A stretch of DNA of 64,000 nt from SM1-50 sp964467345 (lineage in GTDB: Archaea > Thermoplasmatota > E2 > DHVEG-1): the NCBI GenBank assembly GCA_964467345.1, contig CAYXPY010000010.1:1-64000 (forward strand), read 5' to 3'. The notes beneath the pieces are model-generated. The model saw nothing but the letters and a program-made list of their open reading frames with translations, was not told the DNA's origin and ran no database searches. Numbering within the stretch: the first letter of the stretch is position 1; each line of letters opens with the position of its first letter. The position numbers and the translations under genes are program-made. Shown here piece by piece: positions 16,009-24,947 of this stretch.

Positions 16009-16300
16009 GCGGAAACACCTCCTTCTCAATGATGTGAGTCGATGTCTGTTGTATCCCCGCCATACGTTGTACTTCATCGGTCACATCCATGAGTTGTTCA
16101 AGACTGTGCACATTGACTCTCATGACAACATCGTAATCCCCCGCAACGATAGAGGTGCTTCTGACCGGTGTCAATTTTCTTACTTTTTCAAGGAAATTGA
16201 TCAAATCGCCTCCTTGGGAGCGTATGAAGATGTACGCGTGGATAGATTCTCCTTTCGATGGTGATTCAGTTCCAATGTTTGTATCTATATTGTTTTTCAT
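15980..16300 (-). CDS. stand-alone RAM (AsnC effector) domain protein
   Basis: This 106-residue protein consists of one RAM domain (about 22-97): HAYIFIRS strand, helix NFLEKVRKL, VRSTSIVAGDYDVVMRVNV, helix QLMDVTDEVQRM, GIQQTSTHII. No DNA-binding domain is present. The start at 16300 is set by GGAGG 8 nt upstream; the frame is open to 16399 but lacks such a site there. Stand-alone RAM proteins bind amino acids or tune Lrp partners. Here the partner could be the RAM-tailed membrane protein downstream or a DNA-binding AsnC protein. Confidence 0.8.
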   Translation of the reverse strand: MKNNIDTNIGTESPSKGESIHAYIFIRSQGGDLINFLEKVRKLTPVRSTSIVAGDYDVVMRVNVHSLEQLMDVTDEVQRMAGIQQTSTHIIEKEVFPHESNHQSTL

Positions 16301-16355
16301 TTTCTCTTCCTCCAACATTCTTTGTTGTTTCTGTATGTTTGTCTTCATTAATCGA

Positions 16356-16408
16356 GTAAGTCGGTTGATACACCCAATTTCATTCCATATAGTATTCAAC
16401 CGACTTAC
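16356..16408. repeat. 13-bp perfect inverted repeat, 27-bp spacer
   Basis: GTAAGTCGGTTGA at 16356-16368 is repeated inverted as TCAACCGACTTAC at 16396-16408. It lies 56-108 bp upstream of the RAM gene start. It could be a regulator site for that gene or the root of an RNA hairpin. The rest of the 447-bp gap between 16301 and 16747 is AT-rich and shows no gene. Confidence 0.7.
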
Positions 16409-16747
16409 GGAGGATGGGATGTATGTTTTTTTAATCGACTCTGGTCTGTTTCTATATTTTATTTGAACGTGTCATTACTTCACTTACAAAGGTGTGAAGA
16501 TTGATTTTATTTAGGTATGATTTTATCCCATCAGTCAAGCAAATATGGGCAATAGTCTATTTATATGAAGTGGACAAAAAAAAAGAAAAAAATGATTAAA
16601 TTGATAATTTCAATACTTTTTTATATAAAAAAAAGCTAAAGACAATACTTTAAAATACTAATCTGTATATCCTACCTATATCATCTGTATTATGGGAAAT
16701 GGTATTTTCAACAGCAAAAAATATCAAAGAACAACAATGGAGGAACA

Positions 16748-17797
16748 ATGAAAGAGGTACTTGAAGATAAGGTAAATCTCCATCTCCTCTCAGATATCTG
16801 TTCCGGGTACGGGGTTCAAGTCAATATCAATGAATTAGCACGACTCTTAAAAAAACATAGAAACACAATCCGCGAGCGAGTCAACCAATTATTCAACCAC
16901 GGCATCATATCAAAACCAGTCTATCCCTTTTCTTGGTTATATCATGAATACCCTCTCATGATTATCGCCCGGGCGGATCTTCCACGGGATGAACTGACAG
17001 GGAAGTTCATAGAAGAAGACCCAAACATTTTCGCAGCATTTTTTAAAAAAGATGAAGAATACAATACGCTTCTTATTGAATACCATAAGGATCTGTACTC
17101 TTATCTCACCTGGAGCGATGCCGTCATACACCAGGGGAAATTACCGCCACAAGAAACACGATATCCAACTGATGCAATGTTTTTTAGTACCCAAACATTC
17201 CTCAAATACAGACCAGAGCATCTCATCCATCTCATCGAAGAAGACTACGGAAAAATACAAAGAAGACTCAACGACTATGAGCTTGACACGGTATCGTTAG
17301 AAATCTTAAAGAAATTGATGAACGGTGAAGGGATTCACACAAATGAGTTTCTCTTAGCGGAACGACACCATATCCATCGAAAAACCATTGAACGTCGCAT
17401 ACAATCCCTTCTTAAAGAAAACATCATTTCCCCACCGATATGCCGTTTCCCTCGTTTTGTCGTACCCCCGGATTATACACTGGTGATATCACTTGTGGAA
17501 CTGAAAAAACATCCTGGAGACATCGAAAAAGCATGGCAGAACGATTCGCACATACCGTTCGTACTGCGTGCAAGCACAGGAAGGTATACGCATTTGGTGT
17601 TCAGTAGCTTTTACTGGATAAAGGAACATATCGCATGGGAGGAAAAATACAACCAAAAGTTCCCTGGTTCCATCGGAGCCATAAAAAACATTTATTTATC
17701 ACCATCGATGATGTTTTCCATCGACCAGCAGTTTGTGTCTTTGCAGATTATTAAAAAAAGATTAGAAAGCAGAGAAAAAGAAAGTAGAGTCATGTAA
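16748..17797 (+). CDS. archaeal regulator with two winged-helix domains
   Basis: This 349-residue protein has two HTH units: VNINELARLLKKHRNTIRER (about 25-44) and HTNEFLLAERHHIHRKTIER (about 197-216), each followed by a similar alpha/beta segment (PFSWLYHEYPLMIIARADL and RFPRFVVPPDYTLVISLVEL). The two halves look like an internal duplication. I do not recognise a named family; the pattern resembles archaeal Lrp-like double regulators. The start is preceded by GGAGGAACA. Ligand and targets unknown. Confidence 0.8.
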   Translation: MKEVLEDKVNLHLLSDICSGYGVQVNINELARLLKKHRNTIRERVNQLFNHGIISKPVYPFSWLYHEYPLMIIARADLPRDELTGKFIEEDPNIFAAFFKKDEEYNTLLIEYHKDLYSYLTWSDAVIHQGKLPPQETRYPTDAMFFSTQTFLKYRPEHLIHLIEEDYGKIQRRLNDYELDTVSLEILKKLMNGEGIHTNEFLLAERHHIHRKTIERRIQSLLKENIISPPICRFPRFVVPPDYTLVISLVELKKHPGDIEKAWQNDSHIPFVLRASTGRYTHLVFSSFYWIKEHIAWEEKYNQKFPGSIGAIKNIYLSPSMMFSIDQQFVSLQIIKKRLESREKESRVM

Positions 17798-17890
17798 GAT
17801 GGGTTCTTTTCAGCAGGCGTTCTGCCTTCACCATGATCGACATACCCCTACGATTTCAAACCAACTGTGTATATAACGTCATTCTCTTGC

Positions 17891-19357
17891 TTACTTTTTG
17901 ATATCACGTATGTTTAACTTCAGTCCTTCGGCGACACGACGACCATACTCCTGGTCTGCTTTATAGAAAATCTTGGTTTGACGAATCTGAATGTCTTTGT
18001 TTGCATTGCAGAGATGAGTCACGATATTGCCAATGAGATTGTCCTGGTCCTTCTTCGTCATAACCTTACGATAGAGATCCCCTGCTTGCACGAAATCATC
18101 ATTCGGATGGTTGTATGGATGACGTGCGGCAAACCCCTGGACATCAAAGGGCGGCTCCGATGCATCAAGCAACGGTTCTGGGCCTCCAAAACTGTTCGGA
18201 TAGTAGTTTGGTTTCCCACCTTCGTTTCCATCAAAGCGCATGTAGCCATCACGCTGGTAGTTCTGCATAGTGATTGCCTTGGGTCTGTTGACCGGTAGCA
18301 GGTGATAGTTGGGACCGAGACGGTACCGATGGGCATCGTGATATGCAAACAAACGACCTTGCAGCATCTTATCAGGTGATGCCGCTATCCCTGGTACGAA
18401 GTTCCCTGGTGAGAACGCTACCTGCTCGACCTCAGCGAAATAATTCTCAGGGTTCCGGTTCAGGACCATCCGACCAATCTGTATCGGCGGGTAATCCTTA
18501 TGAGGCCAGACCTTAGTCACATCAAAGGGGTTAAAGCGGTAGGTTTCAGCATCCTGCGGTTTCATTATCTGTACCTCAAGAGTCCAGGAGGGATACTTGC
18601 CTCGTTGGATCGCTTCGTACAGGTCACGGGTCGCATGGTCAGGGTCTTTTCCTTTGAGGCTCTCTGCCTCCCCCCGGGTGAGGTTCTGGATGCCTTGGTC
18701 TGTTTTGAAATGGTATTTCACCCAGAAATAATCGCCTTTGTCATTGTACCATTTGTACGTATGGCTACTGTAGCCATTCATGTTCCGGTAGGTCTTGGGT
18801 GTCCCCCGGTCTGAGAAAAGAATCGTCACTTGATGGACTGACTCTGGTGTGAGAGACAGGAAATCCCAGAACATGTTCGCATCCTTTGTGTTTGTCGCAG
18901 GGTTTCGTTTTTGGGTATGAATGAAATCAGGGAATTTGATGGGATCTCGAATAAAGAACACCGGTGTGTTGTTCCCAACAAGATCATAGTTTCCATCTTC
19001 TGTGTAGAACTTCACGGCAAAACCCCGTGGGTCACGCTCAGCATCAGCCGAGCCTTTCTCGCCACCGACCGTAGAGAACCGAACGAAGACTTCGGTTTTC
19101 TTCCCAACCTTTGATAGGAATTTTGCTTTTGTGTACTTGGTGACATCCTTGGTGACCTCGAAATATCCACCAGCGCCTGCCCCTTTTGCATGCACAATCC
19201 GTTCAGGGATGCGCTCCCGGTTAAAATGAGCCAGTTTCTCAATCAAATGAACATCCTGCATAAGGACAGGGCCCTTCTCCCCTGCAGTGACACTGTTTTG
19301 GTCATCTTCGACGGGTTTGCCAAAATTTGTTGTTAATATCTTCTTATTTTTTGCCAT
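17891..19357 (-). CDS. katA: monofunctional haem catalase
   Basis: This 488-residue clade-3-sized catalase disproportionates H2O2. Catalytic H56 lies in PERIVHAKGAG, N129 in VGNNTPVFFIRDP, and the proximal haem-ligand Tyr in RLFAYHDAHRYRLG. Start: ATG (MAKNKK) at 19357, with GGGAGG 6 nt upstream; the TTG two codons earlier is less likely. Catalase in this otherwise anaerobe-like gene set points to occasional oxygen exposure. The next gene upstream in the same direction is the peroxiredoxin. Confidence 0.95.
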   Translation of the reverse strand: MAKNKKILTTNFGKPVEDDQNSVTAGEKGPVLMQDVHLIEKLAHFNRERIPERIVHAKGAGAGGYFEVTKDVTKYTKAKFLSKVGKKTEVFVRFSTVGGEKGSADAERDPRGFAVKFYTEDGNYDLVGNNTPVFFIRDPIKFPDFIHTQKRNPATNTKDANMFWDFLSLTPESVHQVTILFSDRGTPKTYRNMNGYSSHTYKWYNDKGDYFWVKYHFKTDQGIQNLTRGEAESLKGKDPDHATRDLYEAIQRGKYPSWTLEVQIMKPQDAETYRFNPFDVTKVWPHKDYPPIQIGRMVLNRNPENYFAEVEQVAFSPGNFVPGIAASPDKMLQGRLFAYHDAHRYRLGPNYHLLPVNRPKAITMQNYQRDGYMRFDGNEGGKPNYYPNSFGGPEPLLDASEPPFDVQGFAARHPYNHPNDDFVQAGDLYRKVMTKKDQDNLIGNIVTHLCNANKDIQIRQTKIFYKADQEYGRRVAEGLKLNIRDIKK

Positions 19358-19484
19358 TTTCAACCTCCCGATATTGTATAATATATTTTTGTTATTGTGT
19401 GTATACTATCAACACTAATTAAAGATGTGCATCAGTTGCTATATTGCAGTATTTGAGAAGATGCGATGGCAAGGAAAGGATGTT

Positions 19485-20168
19485 TTATTTTGATTTTTCC
19501 TTTTTCAGGCACATGAACCAGTCTAGGCAGTATTTTCCTTCTTCTTTCTTCTCGACGCGTTCTTTAGCCAGTCCACAGGATCCTGGTGGTGGGATGATGA
19601 CGTCATCACCGGGTTGCCAGTTCGCGGGGGTGGCTATGCCTTCTTTGTCTGATTTCTGCATCGCGGTGAGAAGGCGTTTTATCTCTGCCATGTTTCTGCC
19701 GTTTGACAAGGGATAGTACAGGATAGCTCGTATCTTTGCTTGTGGATCAATGAGAAAGACGGCCCGAACCGCTTGTGTGGTTGATGCGTTTGGTTGCAGC
19801 ATACCGAATTTTTTTGCCACATCCATCTTTAAATCCTCGATGACAGGGAATTTGACTTCAATGTTCTTCATGCCTTTGTAATCGATTTTTTCTTTTATCG
19901 TTCGCAACCAGGCGATATGGGCATAGATGCTGTCAATAGAAAGGCCGATGAGCTCAGCGTTTAGTTTCTTAAAGTCTTCTTGCATGCAGGCAAACGTCAT
20001 GAACTCTGTGGTGCAGACTGGGGTAAAATCAGCAGGGTGGCTGAAAAAGATGACCCATTTTCCCTTGTAATCGTCAGGGAAGGTTATTTCCCCCATGGTT
20101 GTTTTTGCTTTGAATTTTGGTACGTCGTCACCAATTAGCGGCATTTTTATACACTCTTCATCTCCCAT
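19485..20168 (-). CDS. peroxiredoxin, Prx6/AhpC-TSA type
   Basis: This 227-residue thiol peroxidase has the peroxidatic Cys in DFTPVCTTEF and the conserved Arg in TTQAVRAVFLID. A long C-terminal dimerisation arm ends in two further cysteines (GSCGLAKE and KYCLDWFMC), as in archaeal Prx6-type enzymes with a resolving Cys. It reduces H2O2 or organic peroxides with thioredoxin-like donors. It is encoded just upstream of catalase. Divergent to the DtxR-FeoA gene across a 186-bp gap. Confidence 0.93.
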   Translation of the reverse strand: MGDEECIKMPLIGDDVPKFKAKTTMGEITFPDDYKGKWVIFFSHPADFTPVCTTEFMTFACMQEDFKKLNAELIGLSIDSIYAHIAWLRTIKEKIDYKGMKNIEVKFPVIEDLKMDVAKKFGMLQPNASTTQAVRAVFLIDPQAKIRAILYYPLSNGRNMAEIKRLLTAMQKSDKEGIATPANWQPGDDVIIPPPGSCGLAKERVEKKEEGKYCLDWFMCLKKEKSK

Positions 20169-20305
20169 GTTTCATTCCTCCAGTCTAGCAGGATTCTTCA
20201 TTAATCGTTCCTATCGAGGTATGTGAAAAAACCCGCCTTCCTTGCTATGTCTCTGCATTGTATCTGTCTATTAAAATCTTTTCCATCAAAGGTTTTTAGG
20301 TCGAC

Positions 20306-20323
20306 CGAAATATTTATATTTCG
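20306..20323. promoter_or_regulatory. palindromic operator/TATA candidate of DtxR-feoA-feoB
   Basis: CGAAATAT-TT-ATATTTCG forms 8-bp inverted arms around a 2-bp centre, 31 bp upstream of the DtxR-FeoA start. The AT-rich middle can serve as the TATA box, so a dimer bound here would block transcription. This fits iron-dependent self-repression by the encoded DtxR protein (inference). Confidence 0.55.
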
Positions 20324-20354
20324 CTGAATACTATATCATACCATAGCGATAATT

Positions 20355-21053
20355 ATGGCACAAGAACACGTCGAGGAATACCTTGAAGCAATCTACGATA
20401 TCGCAGGAAAAGAAGGCATAGCAAAAACAACAGAGATAGCGGATCGACTCAAGAACGCTCCAGCCAGCGTCACCGAGGCATTCCAACGAATGAAACAGAA
20501 AGGTCTTGTGAAATACGAACCACACAAAGGAGTCTCCCTCACCACAAAAGGATACAAAGCAGCCCTTAAAATGAAACGAAAACACCGACTCTTAGAAGTC
20601 TTCCTTGATAAAATGCTGCATCTCCCCAAGGAGAACATCCATGAACAAGCATGCAAAATGGAGCACACCTTGACCGATGAAACAGAAACAGCGCTCTGCA
20701 AGACACTCAGAGGACCAACACAGTGCCCTCATGGATCACCAATCCCACCATGCAATCTTGAGGTGAAAAACTGTCAAGAATGCCTCGCAGAACAAAACAT
20801 ACCCCTTGAAAAACGACAAAAAGACCTCCTAGTACTCACTTCATTACACACAGGTGACAAAGCAAAAATTGCTTTTATCCGCGGCGGTGGAGGTGTCATG
20901 CAACGACTCTGCGACCTCGGACTGACAAATGGTACCGAAATATCACTCCTGCGAGCAGCTCCTATGCATGGTCCCCTTGAAATCTGCGTTCGAGGATGCA
21001 AATTAGTCATCGGTAGGGGTATCGCTGAGAAAATCTTCGTACAGAAAACGTGA
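20355..21053 (+). CDS. DtxR-family regulator with C-terminal FeoA/SH3 domain
   Basis: This 232-residue protein has a winged helix (about 5-65; KTTEIADRLKNAPASVTEAF), a DtxR dimerisation/metal domain (about 70-120; EQACKMEHTLTDE), a Cys-containing connector (QCPHGSPIPPC and NCQECL) and a FeoA-like SH3 domain from about 155 (SLHTGDKAKIAF to LVIGRGIAEKIFV). It probably represses the downstream feoB when Fe2+ is plentiful. FeoB begins 6 bp after its stop, so the FeoA-like domain may also serve the transporter. The connector cysteines recur in archaeal homologs. Confidence 0.9.
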   Translation: MAQEHVEEYLEAIYDIAGKEGIAKTTEIADRLKNAPASVTEAFQRMKQKGLVKYEPHKGVSLTTKGYKAALKMKRKHRLLEVFLDKMLHLPKENIHEQACKMEHTLTDETETALCKTLRGPTQCPHGSPIPPCNLEVKNCQECLAEQNIPLEKRQKDLLVLTSLHTGDKAKIAFIRGGGGVMQRLCDLGLTNGTEISLLRAAPMHGPLEICVRGCKLVIGRGIAEKIFVQKT

Positions 21054-21059
21054 TAGATA

Positions 21060-22979
21060 ATGAAAGCTGACCTGGTCATCGCCCTTGCTGGTAACGCAAA
21101 CGTCGGGAAAAGCTCTATTTTCAACCAACTCACCGGTCTAGGACAGATCATTGGAAACTGGCCTGGCAAAACCGTTGAAAAAGCAGAAGGGATGCTGCTG
21201 CATCACGACAAACAGATCAAAATCATTGATCTCCCTGGCATCTACTCACTCTCAACATACTCCCTGGAAGAACTCATCTCCAGAGACTATATTGCCTTAG
21301 AACACCCCGATGTCGTCGTCAACGTCGTCGATGCAACCACCTTAGAACGAAACCTGTTTTTCACCCTGCAACTCCTTGAGATGGGAATCCCGCTTGTCAT
21401 CGCGTTAAACCTCGTGGACAGCGCAAAAAAAAAAGGAATCAGCATCAATGAAAAAAAACTTCAAAAGATACTCAACGCCCCTGTCGTCCCCACAGTTGCG
21501 ACAAAAGCCATCGGCGTCCATGAAATCGTTGACGAGGCAATCACACTTGCCAGTAAACCAAAAGCTGAACAGCCGCATGTGATCAAGTATGGACCTGAGA
21601 TCGAAACACGAATAGAAAAACTCCAACGCATCCTCACCGGGGTTTCCATTGGCTATCCGCCACGATGGACCGCGATAAAACTCTTAGAGGGTGATTCCGA
21701 GATCACCAAGAAGATGGAGGAAAAGAAACCTGATGTTATCGTAGCAGCCAGGATACTTTCCCAGGAAATCTCAGCGATCCACAAGGAACCCTGCCCAACC
21801 GTTATCGCCTCAGAACGCTACGCGGTCGCTGCACGGATCGTAAAGGAAGTCCGAACATTCAAGGAATCAGAAAAACCCTCCCTTGGTGAACGGTTAGACG
21901 CCCTCAGCATGCATGGTATCTACGGATACGTGCTTATGTTTTCAATCATGCTGTCCATCTTGTTGTTCATGTCGTTCTTCGGAGCCTGGTTCTCTGAGCT
22001 CATACAAAACCTCTTTGAAGGCAACAACCCCGGGCTGACTGGCTTCTGGGGTGATCTGTTCTGGAACGGTGGAGTGGTCGGACTGTACGCTACCCTTGGT
22101 GTTGCTTTTGGGTTTATCCTACCGTTCTACCTCATCTTAGGGTTCCTGGAAGACTCAGGGTACCTCCCGAAGATAGCGTATCTGATGGATCGACCCTGCC
22201 ATCTGATGGGGCTTCATGGAAAAGCCTGTATTCCTATGCTTGTCGCGTTTGGATGTAACGTGCCTGCTTGCGTCGGATGCCGTATCATGGAGACGAAACG
22301 GGATCGATTCATCGCTATTTTCCTTTCCACTCTTGTCCCCTGTTCAGCCCGAACTGTGGTAATCCTTGGATTGGTCGGTGCGTATATCGGAGTGCAATGG
22401 GCGCTCCTGCTGTACGTCTTTGATTTCCTGCTCATATTCCTGATCGGAAGACTCCTGAATCGAATCCTCCCGGGCATGTCTGTTGGAATTATCATGGAGA
22501 TGCCCCCATATCGCCTCCCCTCAGGCAGGGTGGTGTTGAAACAAGCCTGGAACCGATTTAAACCATTCCTCCTCACCGCACTGCCGCTGATCGTCCTAGG
22601 AAGTGTCATCATCGAGGCGATGCGCTTGACCGATGTTCTGTACCTCGTGTCAGATGCCTTAAGCCCAGTCACGGTCCTCTGGCTTGGGCTTCCTGCGTTT
22701 ACCGGTTTTCTGTTCATCTTTGGAATCCTGCGGAAAGAAGCAGCACTTGTGTTACTCATGACGGCTGCGGGGACAACCGACATTCCGTCAGTGATGTCCC
22801 CCGTTCAAATGATTGTCTTTGCTCTGGTCATCATGATTTATGTGCCGTGTGTCGCAACCATCGCTGCCTTGATACGGGAGATTGGATGGAAACGAGCCGG
22901 GGCAATCACCTTTTTTGAAATCAGCCTCGCAATCATCATCGGAGGTCTTGCGTTCCGATTATTGAGTCTGTGGATGTAG
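21060..22979 (+). CDS. feoB: ferrous iron transporter FeoB
   Basis: This 639-residue Fe2+ transporter has an N-terminal G domain with G1 GNANVGKSS, switch I NWPGKTVEK, G3 DLPGIYSLS and G4 NLVD. A helical guard region follows, then about eight membrane helices with the gate motifs CGxN-like GCNVPACVGCR and PCSART. The C-terminal TM domain is complete and the length usual for archaeal FeoB. It is in operon with the DtxR-FeoA gene, 6 bp apart. No FeoC is visible. Confidence 0.95.
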   Translation: MKADLVIALAGNANVGKSSIFNQLTGLGQIIGNWPGKTVEKAEGMLLHHDKQIKIIDLPGIYSLSTYSLEELISRDYIALEHPDVVVNVVDATTLERNLFFTLQLLEMGIPLVIALNLVDSAKKKGISINEKKLQKILNAPVVPTVATKAIGVHEIVDEAITLASKPKAEQPHVIKYGPEIETRIEKLQRILTGVSIGYPPRWTAIKLLEGDSEITKKMEEKKPDVIVAARILSQEISAIHKEPCPTVIASERYAVAARIVKEVRTFKESEKPSLGERLDALSMHGIYGYVLMFSIMLSILLFMSFFGAWFSELIQNLFEGNNPGLTGFWGDLFWNGGVVGLYATLGVAFGFILPFYLILGFLEDSGYLPKIAYLMDRPCHLMGLHGKACIPMLVAFGCNVPACVGCRIMETKRDRFIAIFLSTLVPCSARTVVILGLVGAYIGVQWALLLYVFDFLLIFLIGRLLNRILPGMSVGIIMEMPPYRLPSGRVVLKQAWNRFKPFLLTALPLIVLGSVIIEAMRLTDVLYLVSDALSPVTVLWLGLPAFTGFLFIFGILRKEAALVLLMTAAGTTDIPSVMSPVQMIVFALVIMIYVPCVATIAALIREIGWKRAGAITFFEISLAIIIGGLAFRLLSLWM

Positions 22980-23002
22980 AAACAAACAGGGAGAAGCCCA
23001 CC

Positions 23003-23995
23003 ATGATCACAAGAATCATTGAAAAATCTTTACAAGGAGAGCTGTTAACAGAAAAAGAAATCAGAAGTCTGTACAAGGTTCCATTATACTCAAAAGACTC
23101 CTTGTTGGTTCTGTGGGCCGCTCGCAAAAAATCAATGCAGGCGAGCAAGGAGACCGCGGAGGTCCATGCACAGATCGGGTTAAACATCGCTCCCTGTCCG
23201 AAGAACTGTCAGTTCTGTTCGTTTGCCGCAGACAACAAGGTGTTCAAGGATTCCTATGAGCTTCCTGTTGATCAAGCAATTCTGCAAGCAAAGGAGTTCG
23301 AAGCGGACCAGGCAAACGCTATCTATCTGATGACGACTGCGAATTTTCCGTTTGATAGATTCATCCAAACAGCACAAGAAATACGACACGCGTTAAAACC
23401 AACCACCGTTCTAATTGCCAACATCGGTGATTTCACCGCAGAACAAGCACAAGAACTAAAACAGGTGGGTTTTTCAGGCATCTACCATGCGGTTCGACTA
23501 GGAGAAGGAACACAGACGAAGATACCAGTTGAGAAACGACTGCAGACGATGACTCATGCACGAGAAGCTGGACTGGGTATCGGCACCTGTCTTGAGCCAG
23601 TGGGACCAGAACACTGCCTTGATGAGCTTGTTGAAAAAACACTCATCACCCGTAATGTCCACCCTGTGTACAGTGGAGCAGCCCGACGCATCCCCCTCCC
23701 TCATACACCATTAGGGTCAAAAGGGATTGTCTCAGAGGCAGCCATGGCTCAGATCCTAGCGGTCGTACGACTCGCACTAGGTGATGAGATCCTTGGGAAT
23801 TGTACCCATGAGCCAAACGTTATTGGAGCGTTTGCGGGTGCCAATCTGCTCTGGGCAGAGGTTGGTTCCAATCCACGAGACACGATTGAAAACACAGAGA
23901 GAAAACGAGGCATGAGTGTAGCAGACTGCATCCGTGTTTTCCATGAAGCAGGCTGGAAGGTGCAGAAGGGGCCGTCGACATTCTATTCTACCTAA
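23003..23995 (+). CDS. BioB-like radical SAM protein
   Basis: This 330-residue protein belongs to the biotin synthase/HydE/HmdB-like branch of radical SAM enzymes. The cluster motif is CPKNCQFCSF (CX3CX2C) after LNIAPC. Later stretches GIYHAVRLGEG and GIGTCLEPVGPEH resemble the BioB barrel, but the asparagine/arginine set for the second BioB cluster is not clear, so biotin synthesis is not claimed. The start at 23003 has GGGAG upstream; an in-frame ATG at 22970 overlaps feoB by 10 bp. It may be co-transcribed with feoB. Substrate unknown. Confidence 0.83.
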   Translation: MITRIIEKSLQGELLTEKEIRSLYKVPLYSKDSLLVLWAARKKSMQASKETAEVHAQIGLNIAPCPKNCQFCSFAADNKVFKDSYELPVDQAILQAKEFEADQANAIYLMTTANFPFDRFIQTAQEIRHALKPTTVLIANIGDFTAEQAQELKQVGFSGIYHAVRLGEGTQTKIPVEKRLQTMTHAREAGLGIGTCLEPVGPEHCLDELVEKTLITRNVHPVYSGAARRIPLPHTPLGSKGIVSEAAMAQILAVVRLALGDEILGNCTHEPNVIGAFAGANLLWAEVGSNPRDTIENTERKRGMSVADCIRVFHEAGWKVQKGPSTFYST

Positions 23996-24103
23996 GGAAG
24001 AATATCCAGCCTCCGTATCGAATCAATATCATCTTGTTACGTCGTTTATTTTCAACTCAGTACAATGATAATTTTATTAACGTGTCAATGGTTATAGGGT
24101 TTC

Positions 24104-24922
24104 ATGGGAAGAATAGGGCGTAGCTGGCAGCTGATGAAAACAAGCCTTGGAGTGCTTCGAAAAGACAAAGAAATCATGATTTTTCCAGTGCTTTCCTTTA
24201 TCTCCTGCGTCATCATCTTACTGTCCTTCTTCGCAGGATTCTGGTTTTTAGGCTTACCCTCCATGGAGTCTTCACTGTGGCTCTGGGGGATTTCCATGAT
24301 TCTTATCTATTTCGTCCTCTTTTTTATCGTGATATTCTTCAACACCGCGATCATCGCTTGCGCAAACATCCGGTTGAATGGCGGTGACCCGACCGTCGCC
24401 GATGGGCTGCGTATCGCTACTCAGAACCTCGGTCGTATCCTCATCTGGGCGATCATCTCAGCGACTATCGGAATGATCCTTCAAGCGATCCGTCAACGTG
24501 GTGGATGGGTTGGACGAATCGTTGCCGGTATCTTTGGTCTCGCCTGGACCTATGTTACCTTCTTTATCATCCCCGTGCTGATTTACGAGAAAAAAGGGAT
24601 GGCCTCCTCCATCAGGCGGAGTGCTTCGCTGTTCAAACAGACCTGGGGTGAGACCATTGTCGGAACATTTGGTTTTGGAGTGATTTTCTTCCTGCTTGCC
24701 CTGCTTGGGATACTGCCCATCATCCTGGGTGTCTATCTTGGAAGTATGACCACCGTTGTTATCGGTGTGATCATCGCGTTTCTCTACTGGGCGATCATTG
24801 GTGTGGTTGCTTCAGCCACCAACGGGATCTATGTCGCAGCCATGTATCAATACGCGACCAAGAAGCAGCTTCCCTCCGAGTTTGATCCATCGCTACTCCC
24901 GCCGACCCTCTCTGGGTTCTAA
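24104..24922 (+). CDS. DUF6159-type polytopic membrane protein
   Basis: This 272-residue protein has about six membrane helices. An amphipathic N terminus (GRSWQLMKTSLGVLRKDKEI) precedes the first helix, and a conserved loop with IYEKKGMASSIRRSASLFKQTWGE lies between helices, typical of the DUF6159/YciC-like group. A short proline-rich tail ends it. Function unknown; it is likely a housekeeping membrane protein. It is convergent with the Dus gene. Confidence 0.78.
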   Translation: MGRIGRSWQLMKTSLGVLRKDKEIMIFPVLSFISCVIILLSFFAGFWFLGLPSMESSLWLWGISMILIYFVLFFIVIFFNTAIIACANIRLNGGDPTVADGLRIATQNLGRILIWAIISATIGMILQAIRQRGGWVGRIVAGIFGLAWTYVTFFIIPVLIYEKKGMASSIRRSASLFKQTWGETIVGTFGFGVIFFLLALLGILPIILGVYLGSMTTVVIGVIIAFLYWAIIGVVASATNGIYVAAMYQYATKKQLPSEFDPSLLPPTLSGF

Positions 24923-24947
24923 GCAGGAGAAAAGAAACAGGGATTGG

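Noticed and set aside
22214..22783. 189-codon minus-strand frame inside feoB
   Set aside because: Antisense shadow of a clearly conserved membrane protein; Arg/Thr/Ser-rich translation without signals.
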